Part shown: positions 1 through 7,160 of the stretch, piece after piece
Position numbering within the stretch: position 1 is the first letter of the stretch
How the letters are laid out: every line of letters starts with the position of its first letter
From: JBGTIS01 sp041745535
Lineage (GTDB): Bacteria > Bacteroidota > Bacteroidia > Cytophagales > Cyclobacteriaceae
NCBI GenBank assembly: GCA_041745535.1
Contig: JBGTIS010000390.1
Coordinates: 1 to 9,569, forward strand
DNA: 9,569 nt
Direction: 5' to 3'
Notes under the pieces: generated by a model
What the model was told of the DNA's origin: nothing
The model's database searches: none
The model's input: the letters and a program-made list of their open reading frames with translations, nothing else
Translations under genes and position numbers: made by a program

Positions 1-245
1 AATTTTAATTTCTTCTGGTAGGTTTTCTGTGGCAATGGATCTTTTCCTTTTTTCAAAAGCCCTTCAAGAATCTTTTGACTTTCCTTTTTAAAATTATAGG
101 AAACTAAGTCTCCCTTTATTTTATTGATTAATTCATTCATAAAATATTCTGAAGTATGCAAAAAAAATAAATCTAATTCATCACTCATTTCTCCTCTTGC
201 TATAGTAATATCATTTTGGCTCAATAAAGACTTATAGAATTCCAT
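1..245 (-). CDS. Unrecognised AT-rich gene, 5' part only (runs off left edge)
   Basis: An open frame reads on the minus strand from an ATG at 245 to the left edge without a stop, giving 81 residues and no C-terminus. An in-frame TGA at 267-269 lies upstream, so 245 is the first available Met in this frame. The product starts MEFYKSLLSQ and is rich in Lys, Glu, Leu and Phe, with no signal peptide or membrane segment, suggesting a helical cytoplasmic protein. A second ATG at residue 20 is preceded by AGAGGAG but only two bases away, so it is a weaker alternative. The AT content is far higher than in the neighbouring genes, which could mean horizontal acquisition. I do not recognise the family. 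The 152-bp gap to the next gene (246-397) holds no other open frame that I can support and no clear terminator. Confidence 0.55.
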   Translation of the reverse strand, partial: MEFYKSLLSQNDITIARGEMSDELDLFFLHTSEYFMNELINKIKGDLVSYNFKKESQKILEGLLKKGKDPLPQKTYQKKLK

Positions 246-397
246 AATGACTGGATAATTCTTATTTCATTTAGATATACAGTACTGTCTCTTTTCACTT
301 CCGATGAATTTTGTATCAAAGGGCAATATTTTTTCTACAATAAGCAAAAATTTATATTCCAACTAAACTTTTATAAACACATGGCGAAGGGTACTTA

Positions 398-3300
398 TCA
401 CGGTAGATTGACCTGTTCATTGGTGCGCAGATAGGCTACCAGATCAAGCACTTCTTCGTCGGACAGGGTATTGAACAGCCCGGGGGGCATCATCGAATTG
501 GGCGTTTCCTCCCGCGATTGTATCTCCGATTTATTCACCACCACGGCCTCCTGCCCCACTACCCGCAGGGTGATCTGCCGGTCGTTTTCAGCGGCGATGT
601 TCCCGGCATAGGTACGGCCATCGCGGGTGGTAACCACAATCATTTTATAATCGTCCTGAATTTCTCCGCTGGGGTCCAAAACATTGCTGAGAATGTACTC
701 CACATTATGCCGGTTTGACCCGGTAAGTTCAGGCCCTACGTTGCCGCCTTCCCCGTACATTTTGTGGCAGGGGCCACAGGTTCGCGTAAAAATAGCATGC
801 CCCTGAACGGCATTTGCCTGGCTCACCGCTTCCTCAGTAAGCAGTTTGCGGTATTGGGCATAGCCTGCACTTACGTCGTTGCTCAGTTCATCTATGGGCC
901 CCCAAACTTCTACAAAACCACTGCCTACCACCCGTCGCAGTTGCCGGGCTACATAGGCGGGTACCTCCCGTTTGGGTACTTTCTCATTTTTCAGCGCCTG
1001 CGTAAGCTGCCAGCCATACCTGGGGCGGGAAGCCAGCGTTTGCACCGCCTCCAGTTTGTCGCTGTTATTGAAAGTGCTGTATTTTTTTAGCAGCAGTTCA
1101 CCCAATGATTCCTCATCAAAACCAGCTATGGCCCGGATGGCATCGGTGCGAAGCGCGGCATTATCCAGCAGCGCAGGCAGTTCGGCAATGAGCTCTTCTC
1201 GTTGCTGGTCTGCCAGTCCGTTCAGCGCTGTGCGTCGTTGCGCGACTGGCGCATTCTTGTTTTTCAGGGTAGTCAGATACTGTTTGGCGGCTTCCGTATC
1301 GCCGAATTGCTGGGCTATCTCCAAAGCCAATTGCCGCACCTGAGCCTTGTCCGATTGCTGCAGTTGGGCATACACCGGCGACCAGTTGGCCGGAGTAGTC
1401 AGGTCTGAGCGTCCTTCCAGCCCATCCCGCATGCCTTCCAGCAGGCTGACCAGCGTTTGTGGTTTTTTCGCCAAAGCGGCGATCACGGTTTCTACCACAT
1501 CAGCATCTACCGCCCGGCGGGCCGTAAACTGTGCCAGCAGCGGTATTTTACTGTTTGAAGCCAGACTAAGCCCTCTGTCCGGATTTTCAGCCACCAGATT
1601 TTCAAAGCCGAACCATATCATTTTAGGAAGATTATGGTCTTTGGCATCTTCACCGTGGGCCATTAATCCTTCGGCAATGCCCCACTGCGCGTTTTTATCA
1701 ATCCGTTGCAGGGCAGCCGCCAGATACAACCGTACTACCGGTGAATTGTCTGCATTGGCCATTTGTGTAAACTTTCTCAAAGCTTCCTCCGAGGGTGACT
1801 GGTCTTCACAAAGGAACTGAATGGCCCAGCCCCGAATGTACTGATCCTGGTCAGATAATGCTTCCTGAAGCTGACTGGCGGTAAGTCCATTGGTGATGTG
1901 CAATGCCCACATCGCCCGCAGGCGATAGTCTGTATTATTATCAGATGTATAAATTTTGCGCAACTGGTTGTGCGTACCAGCTTGCAGACTACCCTTTACA
2001 GCCCGGTTTTGCAGAATAACCCGCGCCCGACGGGCATGCCACTCACTTTTGCTGGTTTGCAGGTTTACCAGGGCTTCATCGGTCATTTTATTCAGATCTC
2101 CGTAACGCCCTTCCCAGTCTTTCGCTGCTGATTTCTCCGGTGTAATCCGAAAAATCCGGCCCGTTTCTTTGTGCAGCACTTCTTTGCCACAGATATCGGC
2201 ATCGTGCCAGTCTAATACATACACGGCTCCTTCCGGACCAATTTCCATACTGAAACCTATCCACTGCGCATTGTTGGCCATCAGGAAATCATCGCCATGA
2301 TGGGCTACAAAACCGGAACCCTGGGGCTCCAGCACATCGGTGAGTACGGCATGCTCATGAATGTTGGCCATAAACAGTCGCCCCCGCTGGGCTTCGGGAA
2401 AAGCATCCGACAAATAGATACGGGCGCCCCCATGTGCCGACCGGTGCCGGTGGTCGGCAATGGTTTTGATATCGTCGTACACGTACGGATTAAAATGCTG
2501 CCCGCCCTGCCGGTGATAAATGCCGCCGGGTATTACGTGCCAGAGGTGTGGAATCACGCAGGCACTGATAAAAAGCTGCCCTTTGGCGTCGTAATCGATG
2601 CCCCAGGGATTACTGAAACCGTGGGCCACCACTTCAAACCGGTCTTTGGTAGGATGATACCGCCACACACCACCGTTAAAATCTACGCCATCGCCTTCCA
2701 GTATATCTTCCGGAAAAGGTTCTTTTGCTTTGTATAAACGGGCTTTGCCATTGGGTTTGCCCACTTTGGAAGGGGTAGCAAAACCCTGACAGCCATACAA
2801 CCACCCATCGGGGCCCCAATGCAAACTGTTCAGTGTTTCGTGCCGGTCGCGGATGCCCCAACCCGTCAGCCTGATTTCAATATCCTCTTTGTCGGCCACA
2901 TCATCGCCATTACGGTCGGGAACAAAAAGCAGGTTCGGGGGAGCACCCAGAAAAACACCGTCGAAGCCTACCGCGATGGCAGCGGGAAAGGGTACACCTT
3001 CCAGAAAAACCTTCCTGCTATCGGCCACACCATCGTGATCGGTATCTTCCAGTATCAGAATGCGGCTGTTGCCATCGTTGGAAAAGCCTGAACCCCGTGA
3101 TTCATAATCAAGATTCTCGGCGACCCAGATACGACCCCGGTCGTCCCAGCAAAAAGCCATAGGCTGGGTCATCATCGGTTCCGAGGCCCAGGCATTTACC
3201 TGATACCCATCGATGAGGGTCATGCTTTTTACCGCTTCTTCGGGAGTCAGAAACTTGGCATCGCGGCCTTCCTGCTGGGCAATCTCCCAGAGCGAAGCGG

Positions 3301-4255
3301 TAGAATACATAGACTCTTTGCCGGTAAATTTCTCCCAGGCTGAGGTCATTTCCACATCGTTCAGTTCACCTGTATATACCAGCAACTGATGCCGGATCAC
3401 TTCCGTTTCTCCTTTGTTAATCTTCCATTCACCCATCCGTGCCCGCACTGGCCCGATTCCCATCTGGTCGTCTACCCGCCAGGTTTGGGGAAATCCTTTA
3501 TTTTCAGGATGGTCGAAGATCGCGACATGCGCCAGGTTATCGCGGCCTGTCACCTGCATGCCCACATCTACCCACATGGCCCGCTGCCCTTCTGCCTTCT
3601 CGTTGCGCTGCCGGGCGGCATTCACTACTTCACCTTTAATGCCTTTGTGCCAGGGCATACGCAGGAACAATCCGCCATAATCATATTCCCCAATCGTAAT
3701 GTCTGTTTTTGCTTCACCCTGCCATTCCAGGTCTAACAGGTATTTGCCCTGTTGCTGTCGCATGGTCCAGTTTTGCGTTTCGGTAAGCACCGGATTACCC
3801 AATGAATCCAGCAGGTTGTACACCGTTTGCCATTTTACTTCTTCTCCGGTTTCCTGGGTTACCTGTGCCGAAACCCGCTTCCAGTAAGCACCTTCCGGAT
3901 GGTGAAAATAATCGCGGCCATTCACCTGGGTAAATCCCCAGTACAGGCCGGTCTGGTGCTTATGGTGCCCGGGGCTGTATTCCGTAAGTTCACCTTTGCC
4001 ATCGGGCGCCACAATGGGATGCAGGTAAGGCCTGAAGTCAGGTTGGGCATGCTGGGTAACAATAGGTTCCTCCTCTCCTTCCCGGTATATGGCTATTGAT
4101 TCGCCGTTATCGCCCATCCGGATGTGGAGGGTAACTGCTCCCGTGTCTGAAGCGGTGGCACCTTGTTCATTGTGGTTAGTTCGGTTAGGGTTACAACCAT
4201 AGGTGAAAGCGATAATTACAATAAGTAATATAATGGGTCGGTTAATATTTTTCAT
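398..4255 (-). CDS. PVC-type haem-binding CxxCH lipoprotein with N-terminal PmoA-like/DUF6807 domain
   Basis: A 1285-residue exported multidomain protein. Residues 1-20 form a signal peptide (hydrophobic 8-17) ending in a degenerate lipobox T-Y-G-C, with Cys21 as the probable lipid anchor. Residues about 40-310 resemble the PmoA-like/DUF6807 family (H97-H-K-H100, W-G-F, D-Y-F-H-H). Residues about 335-706 match the PVC-type membrane-bound dehydrogenase propeller, related in fold to PQQ/sorbosone-type sugar dehydrogenases. This part contains two acidic loops that could bind calcium (D404-x-D406-x-D408-G and D447-x-N449-G-D451) and H-G-G-A-R-I-Y near 608. Residues about 725-1110 are helical HEAT-like repeats. 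Residues about 1145-1280 form a c-type cytochrome domain with CGPCH at 1160-1164 and a probable distal Met at 1255 or 1256 (N-S-M-M-P-P-G). Propeller, HEAT and cytochrome in that order are standard for the family; the N-terminal fusion is an addition. The gene ends in tandem stops TGA-TAA. Substrate unknown; oxidation of a carbohydrate-like compound is inferred. Confidence 0.9.
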   Translation of the reverse strand: MKNINRPIILLIVIIAFTYGCNPNRTNHNEQGATASDTGAVTLHIRMGDNGESIAIYREGEEEPIVTQHAQPDFRPYLHPIVAPDGKGELTEYSPGHHKHQTGLYWGFTQVNGRDYFHHPEGAYWKRVSAQVTQETGEEVKWQTVYNLLDSLGNPVLTETQNWTMRQQQGKYLLDLEWQGEAKTDITIGEYDYGGLFLRMPWHKGIKGEVVNAARQRNEKAEGQRAMWVDVGMQVTGRDNLAHVAIFDHPENKGFPQTWRVDDQMGIGPVRARMGEWKINKGETEVIRHQLLVYTGELNDVEMTSAWEKFTGKESMYSTASLWEIAQQEGRDAKFLTPEEAVKSMTLIDGYQVNAWASEPMMTQPMAFCWDDRGRIWVAENLDYESRGSGFSNDGNSRILILEDTDHDGVADSRKVFLEGVPFPAAIAVGFDGVFLGAPPNLLFVPDRNGDDVADKEDIEIRLTGWGIRDRHETLNSLHWGPDGWLYGCQGFATPSKVGKPNGKARLYKAKEPFPEDILEGDGVDFNGGVWRYHPTKDRFEVVAHGFSNPWGIDYDAKGQLFISACVIPHLWHVIPGGIYHRQGGQHFNPYVYDDIKTIADHRHRSAHGGARIYLSDAFPEAQRGRLFMANIHEHAVLTDVLEPQGSGFVAHHGDDFLMANNAQWIGFSMEIGPEGAVYVLDWHDADICGKEVLHKETGRIFRITPEKSAAKDWEGRYGDLNKMTDEALVNLQTSKSEWHARRARVILQNRAVKGSLQAGTHNQLRKIYTSDNNTDYRLRAMWALHITNGLTASQLQEALSDQDQYIRGWAIQFLCEDQSPSEEALRKFTQMANADNSPVVRLYLAAALQRIDKNAQWGIAEGLMAHGEDAKDHNLPKMIWFGFENLVAENPDRGLSLASNSKIPLLAQFTARRAVDADVVETVIAALAKKPQTLVSLLEGMRDGLEGRSDLTTPANWSPVYAQLQQSDKAQVRQLALEIAQQFGDTEAAKQYLTTLKNKNAPVAQRRTALNGLADQQREELIAELPALLDNAALRTDAIRAIAGFDEESLGELLLKKYSTFNNSDKLEAVQTLASRPRYGWQLTQALKNEKVPKREVPAYVARQLRRVVGSGFVEVWGPIDELSNDVSAGYAQYRKLLTEEAVSQANAVQGHAIFTRTCGPCHKMYGEGGNVGPELTGSNRHNVEYILSNVLDPSGEIQDDYKMIVVTTRDGRTYAGNIAAENDRQITLRVVGQEAVVVNKSEIQSREETPNSMMPPGLFNTLSDEEVLDLVAYLRTNEQVNLP

Positions 4256-4268
4256 GACAGGTTCAGAT

Positions 4269-4296
4269 ATCGGTTAACTAAGAATGACTAACCGAT
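4269..4296. promoter_or_regulatory. Perfect 8-bp inverted repeat in the leader of the large lipoprotein gene
   Basis: ATCGGTTA (4269-4276) and TAACCGAT (4289-4296) are exact reverse complements separated by 12 bases. The nearer arm begins 14 bases upstream of the start codon at 4255. The 20-bp centre-to-centre spacing is close to two helical turns, which suits a dimeric DNA-binding protein. If transcribed, it could instead form a stem just ahead of the start codon. No promoter matching the Bacteroidota -33/-7 consensus at proper spacing was found, so which role applies is open. Confidence 0.4.
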
Positions 4297-4437
4297 GGAC
4301 AAAGTTTAGGTTAATGTGAAAAATTTTCTTTAATGCAATCTAAAGTTAAAATAAAAAATGAAACCTTGCGATAGCAACAGAAAATTTCCTTCAAAAGCCA
4401 GTGGTCAACTTATGGATGATTGTAAAAAGAAAAGTTC

Positions 4438-4648
4438 CTATTCAAACACCAGCAACTGATAACCCCTGGTCATGTATTCGGTTACAATGGTAAGCATCGA
4501 CAAACCGGTTTTTATTTCCGGATTAACCTGGTCAAATGCCATAATCGGGTACTGCGGGACTTACAGCCTGCTGGGCCTGCGTAGCTACAGGCCACAACAA
4601 AGTGCCTATGTATAAATAAATTAATGGAATGCGTATAATTGTATTCAT
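4438..4648 (-). pseudogene. Small secreted-protein gene, apparently frameshifted
   Basis: The first frame starts at ATG 4648 and encodes 38 residues ending at TGA 4532-4534. It has a clear signal peptide: MNTIIR, a hydrophobic stretch, then A-T-Q-A-Q-Q with probable cleavage after Q-A. The coding sense then continues in the +1 frame to TAG at 4438-4440, giving D-Q-V-N-P-E-I-K and ending G-Y-Q-L-L-V-F-E. Joined at the TGA, the two frames make a 69-residue precursor with about 45 mature residues. The second frame has its own ATG at 4540-4542, overlapping the first stop as ATGGCATTTGA, so it could also be a coupled 34-residue ORF. The stop context is ATT TGA C, resembling the prfB +1 shift site in its T-T-T-G-A-C part, but no upstream Shine-Dalgarno stimulator is visible. 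A mutation or sequencing error is the simplest reading. It lies 182 bp upstream of the large lipoprotein gene on the same strand. Family not recognised. Confidence 0.45.
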
Positions 4649-4676
4649 AATTTTACACTTATCCTTTCAGACGGAC

Positions 4677-4692
4677 AAAACAATATTGTTTT
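4677..4692. promoter_or_regulatory. Perfect 16-bp palindrome in a divergent intergenic region
   Basis: AAAACAATATTGTTTT is an exact 16-bp palindrome with no central spacer. It lies between the minus-strand small secreted gene (start 4648) and the plus-strand Lacal_2735 gene (start 4748), 28 and 55 bases from the two start codons. Position and symmetry suggest an operator for a dimeric regulator. A hairpin is less likely because there is no loop and the stem is mostly A-T. I cannot name a cognate regulator. Confidence 0.35.
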
Positions 4693-4747
4693 TTTACAGT
4701 TTCAACATAAGCAGTCAATTAATAGCATATCTAAACAATGAATGATT

Positions 4748-4930
4748 ATGTTCGGACTTTTTAAGAAAAAAAGTAAAATAGATGTTCTCAGAGAAAAGTA
4801 TAATACCCTTATCGAAGAAACTTACCAGTTATCGCATACCGACCGGAAAGCCAGTTCCATGAAAGCCGCGGAAGCAGAAGCCGTGCTGAAAGAGATTAAA
4901 CAGTTGGAACAGCAAAATAAAACAGACTGA
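4748..4930 (+). CDS. Lacal_2735 family (DUF6435-type) small protein
   Basis: A 60-residue cytoplasmic protein beginning MFGLFKKKSK, the hallmark N-terminus of the Lacal_2735 family common in Bacteroidota. The rest also fits the family: a charged helical region with Y-N-T-L-I-E-E-T-Y-Q-L-S-H-T-D-R-K-A-S around residues 18-36, followed by an Ala/Glu-rich helix (A-E-A-E-A-V-L-K-E-I) and a short polar tail. The function of the family is not known. An ATG at 4742 would add Met-Ile in the same frame; I prefer 4748 because M-F-G-L-F is the conserved start. Neither start has a Shine-Dalgarno sequence. The gene faces the response regulator gene with only 9 bases between the stop codons, so the two transcripts probably overlap at their 3' ends. 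Confidence 0.85.
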   Translation: MFGLFKKKSKIDVLREKYNTLIEETYQLSHTDRKASSMKAAEAEAVLKEIKQLEQQNKTD

Positions 4931-4939
4931 TCTTATTTT

Positions 4940-5641
4940 TTACAACTCGGTTGGCAATTCATCTACATTCAGGATGAACCCGCTTCCGTGTACATTCTCT
5001 ATCTGTACGCGTTCATCTTTGGCCAGGTATTTCCGAAGCCTGGAAATAAATACATCCATACTTTTTCTGTTAAAATAGTCGCTCTTGCCCCACAGCGATT
5101 TCAGCATCTGGGTCCGGCTGGTGAGGTTACCCATATTGCCGCACAAAAGGCGCAGGATATCCGCTTCTCTTTTGGTAAGCACCTGTACCGCTCCTTCGTA
5201 TTTCAATTGTTGATTGCCATAATCGAAAGTATATTTTCCGAGCCGAATGGCAGCAGCCTGCGCAGGCTGCTCCCGGCGCACCCGGTTTAGTACAGCCTGA
5301 ATGCGTACCAAAAGTTCTTCCTCATCTACCGGTTTTTTGATGTAATCATCAGCGCCCAGGCTGAAAGCTTTCAGCACATCAATTTTTAATGATTTGGCCG
5401 TTAGAAAAATAATGGGAATGGCCGCATTGATGTTTTTTATTTTTTTCGCCAGCGTATATCCATCCATCACCGGCATCATTACATCCAGCACACAGAGGTC
5501 GAACGGATACATCTCAAAAGCCTGGAACCCCTGTTGTCCGTCGGTAACCCAATGTACCGCCAACCCTTTCATTTCCAGATATTCTTTCAGCATATACCCA
5601 AGGGTATCGTTATCTTCCACCAGTAGAATATTAGATTGCAT
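4940..5641 (-). CDS. OmpR/PhoB-family response regulator (RprY-like)
   Basis: A 233-residue two-domain response regulator of normal length. The receiver domain (about 4-118) has the full active site: acidic residues E9/D10, phospho-acceptor D53 in L-D-V-M-M-P, T81 in F-L-T-A-K and K103 in K-K-P. The C-terminal winged-helix domain (about 132-228) has the expected L-T-K-R-E-A-D-I-L-R-L-L segment, a recognition-helix region around S-M-D-V-F-I-S-R-L-R-K-Y-L (194-206) and the terminal G-S-G-F hairpin. Its cytoplasmic product should be phosphorylated by the kinase encoded immediately upstream. The two genes share one base as TGATG, implying translational coupling and equal production. The phased TAACT repeats at 7063-7089 upstream of the operon are a plausible binding site for this family. 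Resemblance to Bacteroides RprY is from overall sequence character; the target genes are unknown. Confidence 0.93.
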   Translation of the reverse strand: MQSNILLVEDNDTLGYMLKEYLEMKGLAVHWVTDGQQGFQAFEMYPFDLCVLDVMMPVMDGYTLAKKIKNINAAIPIIFLTAKSLKIDVLKAFSLGADDYIKKPVDEEELLVRIQAVLNRVRREQPAQAAAIRLGKYTFDYGNQQLKYEGAVQVLTKREADILRLLCGNMGNLTSRTQMLKSLWGKSDYFNRKSMDVFISRLRKYLAKDERVQIENVHGSGFILNVDELPTEL

Positions 5642-6930
5642 CAGGTTAGTGTCATTTTTAGTTTATTTACGGCAGGAATCACAATTGTAAAGGTACTGCC
5701 TTTCCCTAGTTCACTTTCCACCATCACTTTCCCTTTGTGCCGGTTAACGACCTGTTGTACATAGCTCAGGCCCAACCCAAAACCTTTTACATGGTGTACA
5801 TCTCCATTCTGTACCCGGTAAAACTTACTGAATACCTGTTTGTGGTTTTGTTTTTTAATGCCGGTCCCTTCATCCTGAATGGCAATGTGTATTTTCCCTT
5901 CTCTATAATAAGTTCGGATAGAAATGTTCACTTTATCGTGGCTGTATTTTAAAGCATTGTCCAGCAGATTCAGAATCGCATTGCTGAAATGCGCCGCGTC
6001 AATAGCCGCCGTACTGGGGTGGGCATCGAGCTGAAAGTACAGTTTTCCGCCCTGCTGCCGTACACGCTCTTCAAAATAATGAGCAATAGAGGTGATCACC
6101 TGATGCACATCCTGTTCTTTTAGTTCCATCACCCTGTAGTCGCTTTCCAGAGAAGCCAGTTCCAATACTTTTTCCACATGGGTTTTGAGCTTACCGTTTT
6201 CCATCCTGATCAGTGCCGCATATTTCCGCACCTGATCCAGGGAGGTAACTTCCTCCAGCATTTTAGTGGCCAGACTAATAGAAAAAACCGGGGTTTTGAT
6301 CTCATGTGTCAGATTGTTGATAAAATCGTTCTTTACCTCATCGAGCTTTTTCTTCCGCATGAGCAGCCAGATCAGCCATACAAAACAAAAAACGATAAAA
6401 CCCAGAAAGATCAAACTGGGAATGGTGAGGTTATTCAGTTGGAACAGCAAGTGCTGCAACAAATTACGCATTTCCAGCACCAAGTACGGGCTGCAATCAC
6501 ATTCCTGCGCAATAACTCCCTGTATCGGAATGTTATAATAGTTATTATCGTAGTCGCCCGGTTTGAAATCTTCAGACTGAAGGTAAATTTTATTAGTTTT
6601 GAAGTCTTTGATGGCAAAAGCGAAATCAATGCTCACATTTTGCCTGAGTAAGCGGTCGGTCAGGTAATCGCGTAAAAAAAACACAGAGGCTTCCCGCACA
6701 GTATCAAGCCCTAAGGTAAAATTAGAAGGATTGGCCGAAACTACGGTAGACAGTAAATGCGTAAGTTCATGCTCCTGATACAGTTCACTGTTCATGGTTT
6801 GAAGAGCGGGCCCGATCTGTCGGTCAAATTGTGCCTTGGTAAGCCTTAACCCGATAATCAGAAACCGGTACTGCACATAGCTTAGCCCCAGCAGGGAAAT
6901 CACCAATAACGAAACGACTATCTTTTTCAT
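5641..6930 (-). CDS. Membrane sensor histidine kinase (RprX-like)
   Basis: A 429-residue kinase when started at ATG 6930 (MKKIVVSLLV). Transmembrane helix 1 spans about residues 4-24, a periplasmic sensor region about 28-170, and helix 2 about 171-191 followed by R-K-K-K. The dimerisation/phosphoacceptor domain carries H209 in L-T-H-E-I-K-T-P. The ATPase domain shows the N-box (N321-L-L-D-N325), G1 (D353-E-G-T-G), an F-box (F-S-K-F-Y-R) and G2 (G383-F-G-L-G-L), so it should be active. The periplasmic part has a C-D-C pair at 144/146 and no recognisable ligand domain. A GTG at 6972 would add 14 residues, but these precede a typical M-K-K signal-anchor and look like untranslated leader. The stop codon overlaps the regulator start as TGATG. 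The pre-H-box segment L-D-E-V-K-N-D-F-I-N-N is typical of Bacteroidota kinases. The stimulus is unknown. Confidence 0.93.
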   Translation of the reverse strand: MKKIVVSLLVISLLGLSYVQYRFLIIGLRLTKAQFDRQIGPALQTMNSELYQEHELTHLLSTVVSANPSNFTLGLDTVREASVFFLRDYLTDRLLRQNVSIDFAFAIKDFKTNKIYLQSEDFKPGDYDNNYYNIPIQGVIAQECDCSPYLVLEMRNLLQHLLFQLNNLTIPSLIFLGFIVFCFVWLIWLLMRKKKLDEVKNDFINNLTHEIKTPVFSISLATKMLEEVTSLDQVRKYAALIRMENGKLKTHVEKVLELASLESDYRVMELKEQDVHQVITSIAHYFEERVRQQGGKLYFQLDAHPSTAAIDAAHFSNAILNLLDNALKYSHDKVNISIRTYYREGKIHIAIQDEGTGIKKQNHKQVFSKFYRVQNGDVHHVKGFGLGLSYVQQVVNRHKGKVMVESELGKGSTFTIVIPAVNKLKMTLT

Positions 6931-7062
6931 GTACCGAGTAATAGCGAATGTGCCTTTTGGTTCCTGAGCCACCGAAAAAAAGGTGTGATCTGACTGAAAC
7001 TGCTACTTAAATTAGAAATTTTATGGCAATCATGGTATGCCTGCCCCTTCTTTTTTTAAAAA

Positions 7063-7089
7063 TTAACTTTTTGTTAACTATCAATAACT
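7063..7089. promoter_or_regulatory. Three helically phased TAACT direct repeats, candidate response-regulator operator
   Basis: TAACT occurs at 7064-7068, 7075-7079 and 7085-7089, with periods of 11 and 10 bp, and the first two copies extend to TTAACT. OmpR/PhoB-type regulators are known to bind head-to-tail repeats at about 11-bp spacing. The array lies 133 bp upstream of the kinase start and 155 bp upstream of the divergent barrel start. Autoregulation of the two-component operon is inferred from position only, and short AT-rich repeats can arise by chance. Confidence 0.35.
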
Positions 7090-7095
7090 TTTCAT

Positions 7096-7129
7096 TTGAC
7101 CTACTGCATTTACTGATTATGTATTTTTA
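7096..7129 (+). promoter_or_regulatory. Weak candidate Bacteroidota promoter for the barrel gene
   Basis: A TTG at 7096-7098 (within CATTTG) is followed, 23 bases later, by TATTTTTA at 7122-7129. The latter matches the Bacteroidota -7 consensus TAnnTTTG except for the last base. The spacing is longer than usual. If real, transcription would start around 7135, placing the palindrome at 7161-7224 inside the 5' leader of the barrel mRNA. Confidence 0.2.
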
Positions 7130-7160
7130 AATTGAAATTTTGATGCGATCATTATTATAG

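Noticed and set aside
279..288. Palindrome ACAGTACTGT upstream of the left-edge gene as an operator.
   Set aside because: Several 10-bp palindromes are expected by chance in a window of this size, and no second site or flanking symmetry supports it.
301..397. A rho-independent terminator after the large lipoprotein gene.
   Set aside because: There are T/A-rich runs but I found no stable GC stem in the 152-bp gap after the tandem stop codons.
764..1820. Several plus-strand open frames of 100-157 codons (764-1090, 972-1343, 1347-1820) opposite the large lipoprotein gene.
   Set aside because: They are antisense shadows of a strongly coding GC-moderate gene, have low-complexity Ser/Arg-rich or Cys-rich translations and show no family character.
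398..4255. The methane-oxygenase (PmoA) name attached to the N-terminal domain of the large lipoprotein.
   Set aside because: The domain is a soluble exported module with no resemblance to the membrane subunit of particulate methane monooxygenase, and no pmoB/pmoC-like gene is nearby. The name is a historical family label.
4738..4764. ATG at 4738 as the start of the Lacal_2735 gene.
   Set aside because: It is in a different frame and reaches a stop after eight codons.
6931..6972. A 14-residue N-terminal extension of the kinase from GTG 6972.
   Set aside because: The ATG at 6930 gives a standard M-K-K signal-anchor, the extension is non-hydrophobic, and no ribosome-binding site supports the GTG.
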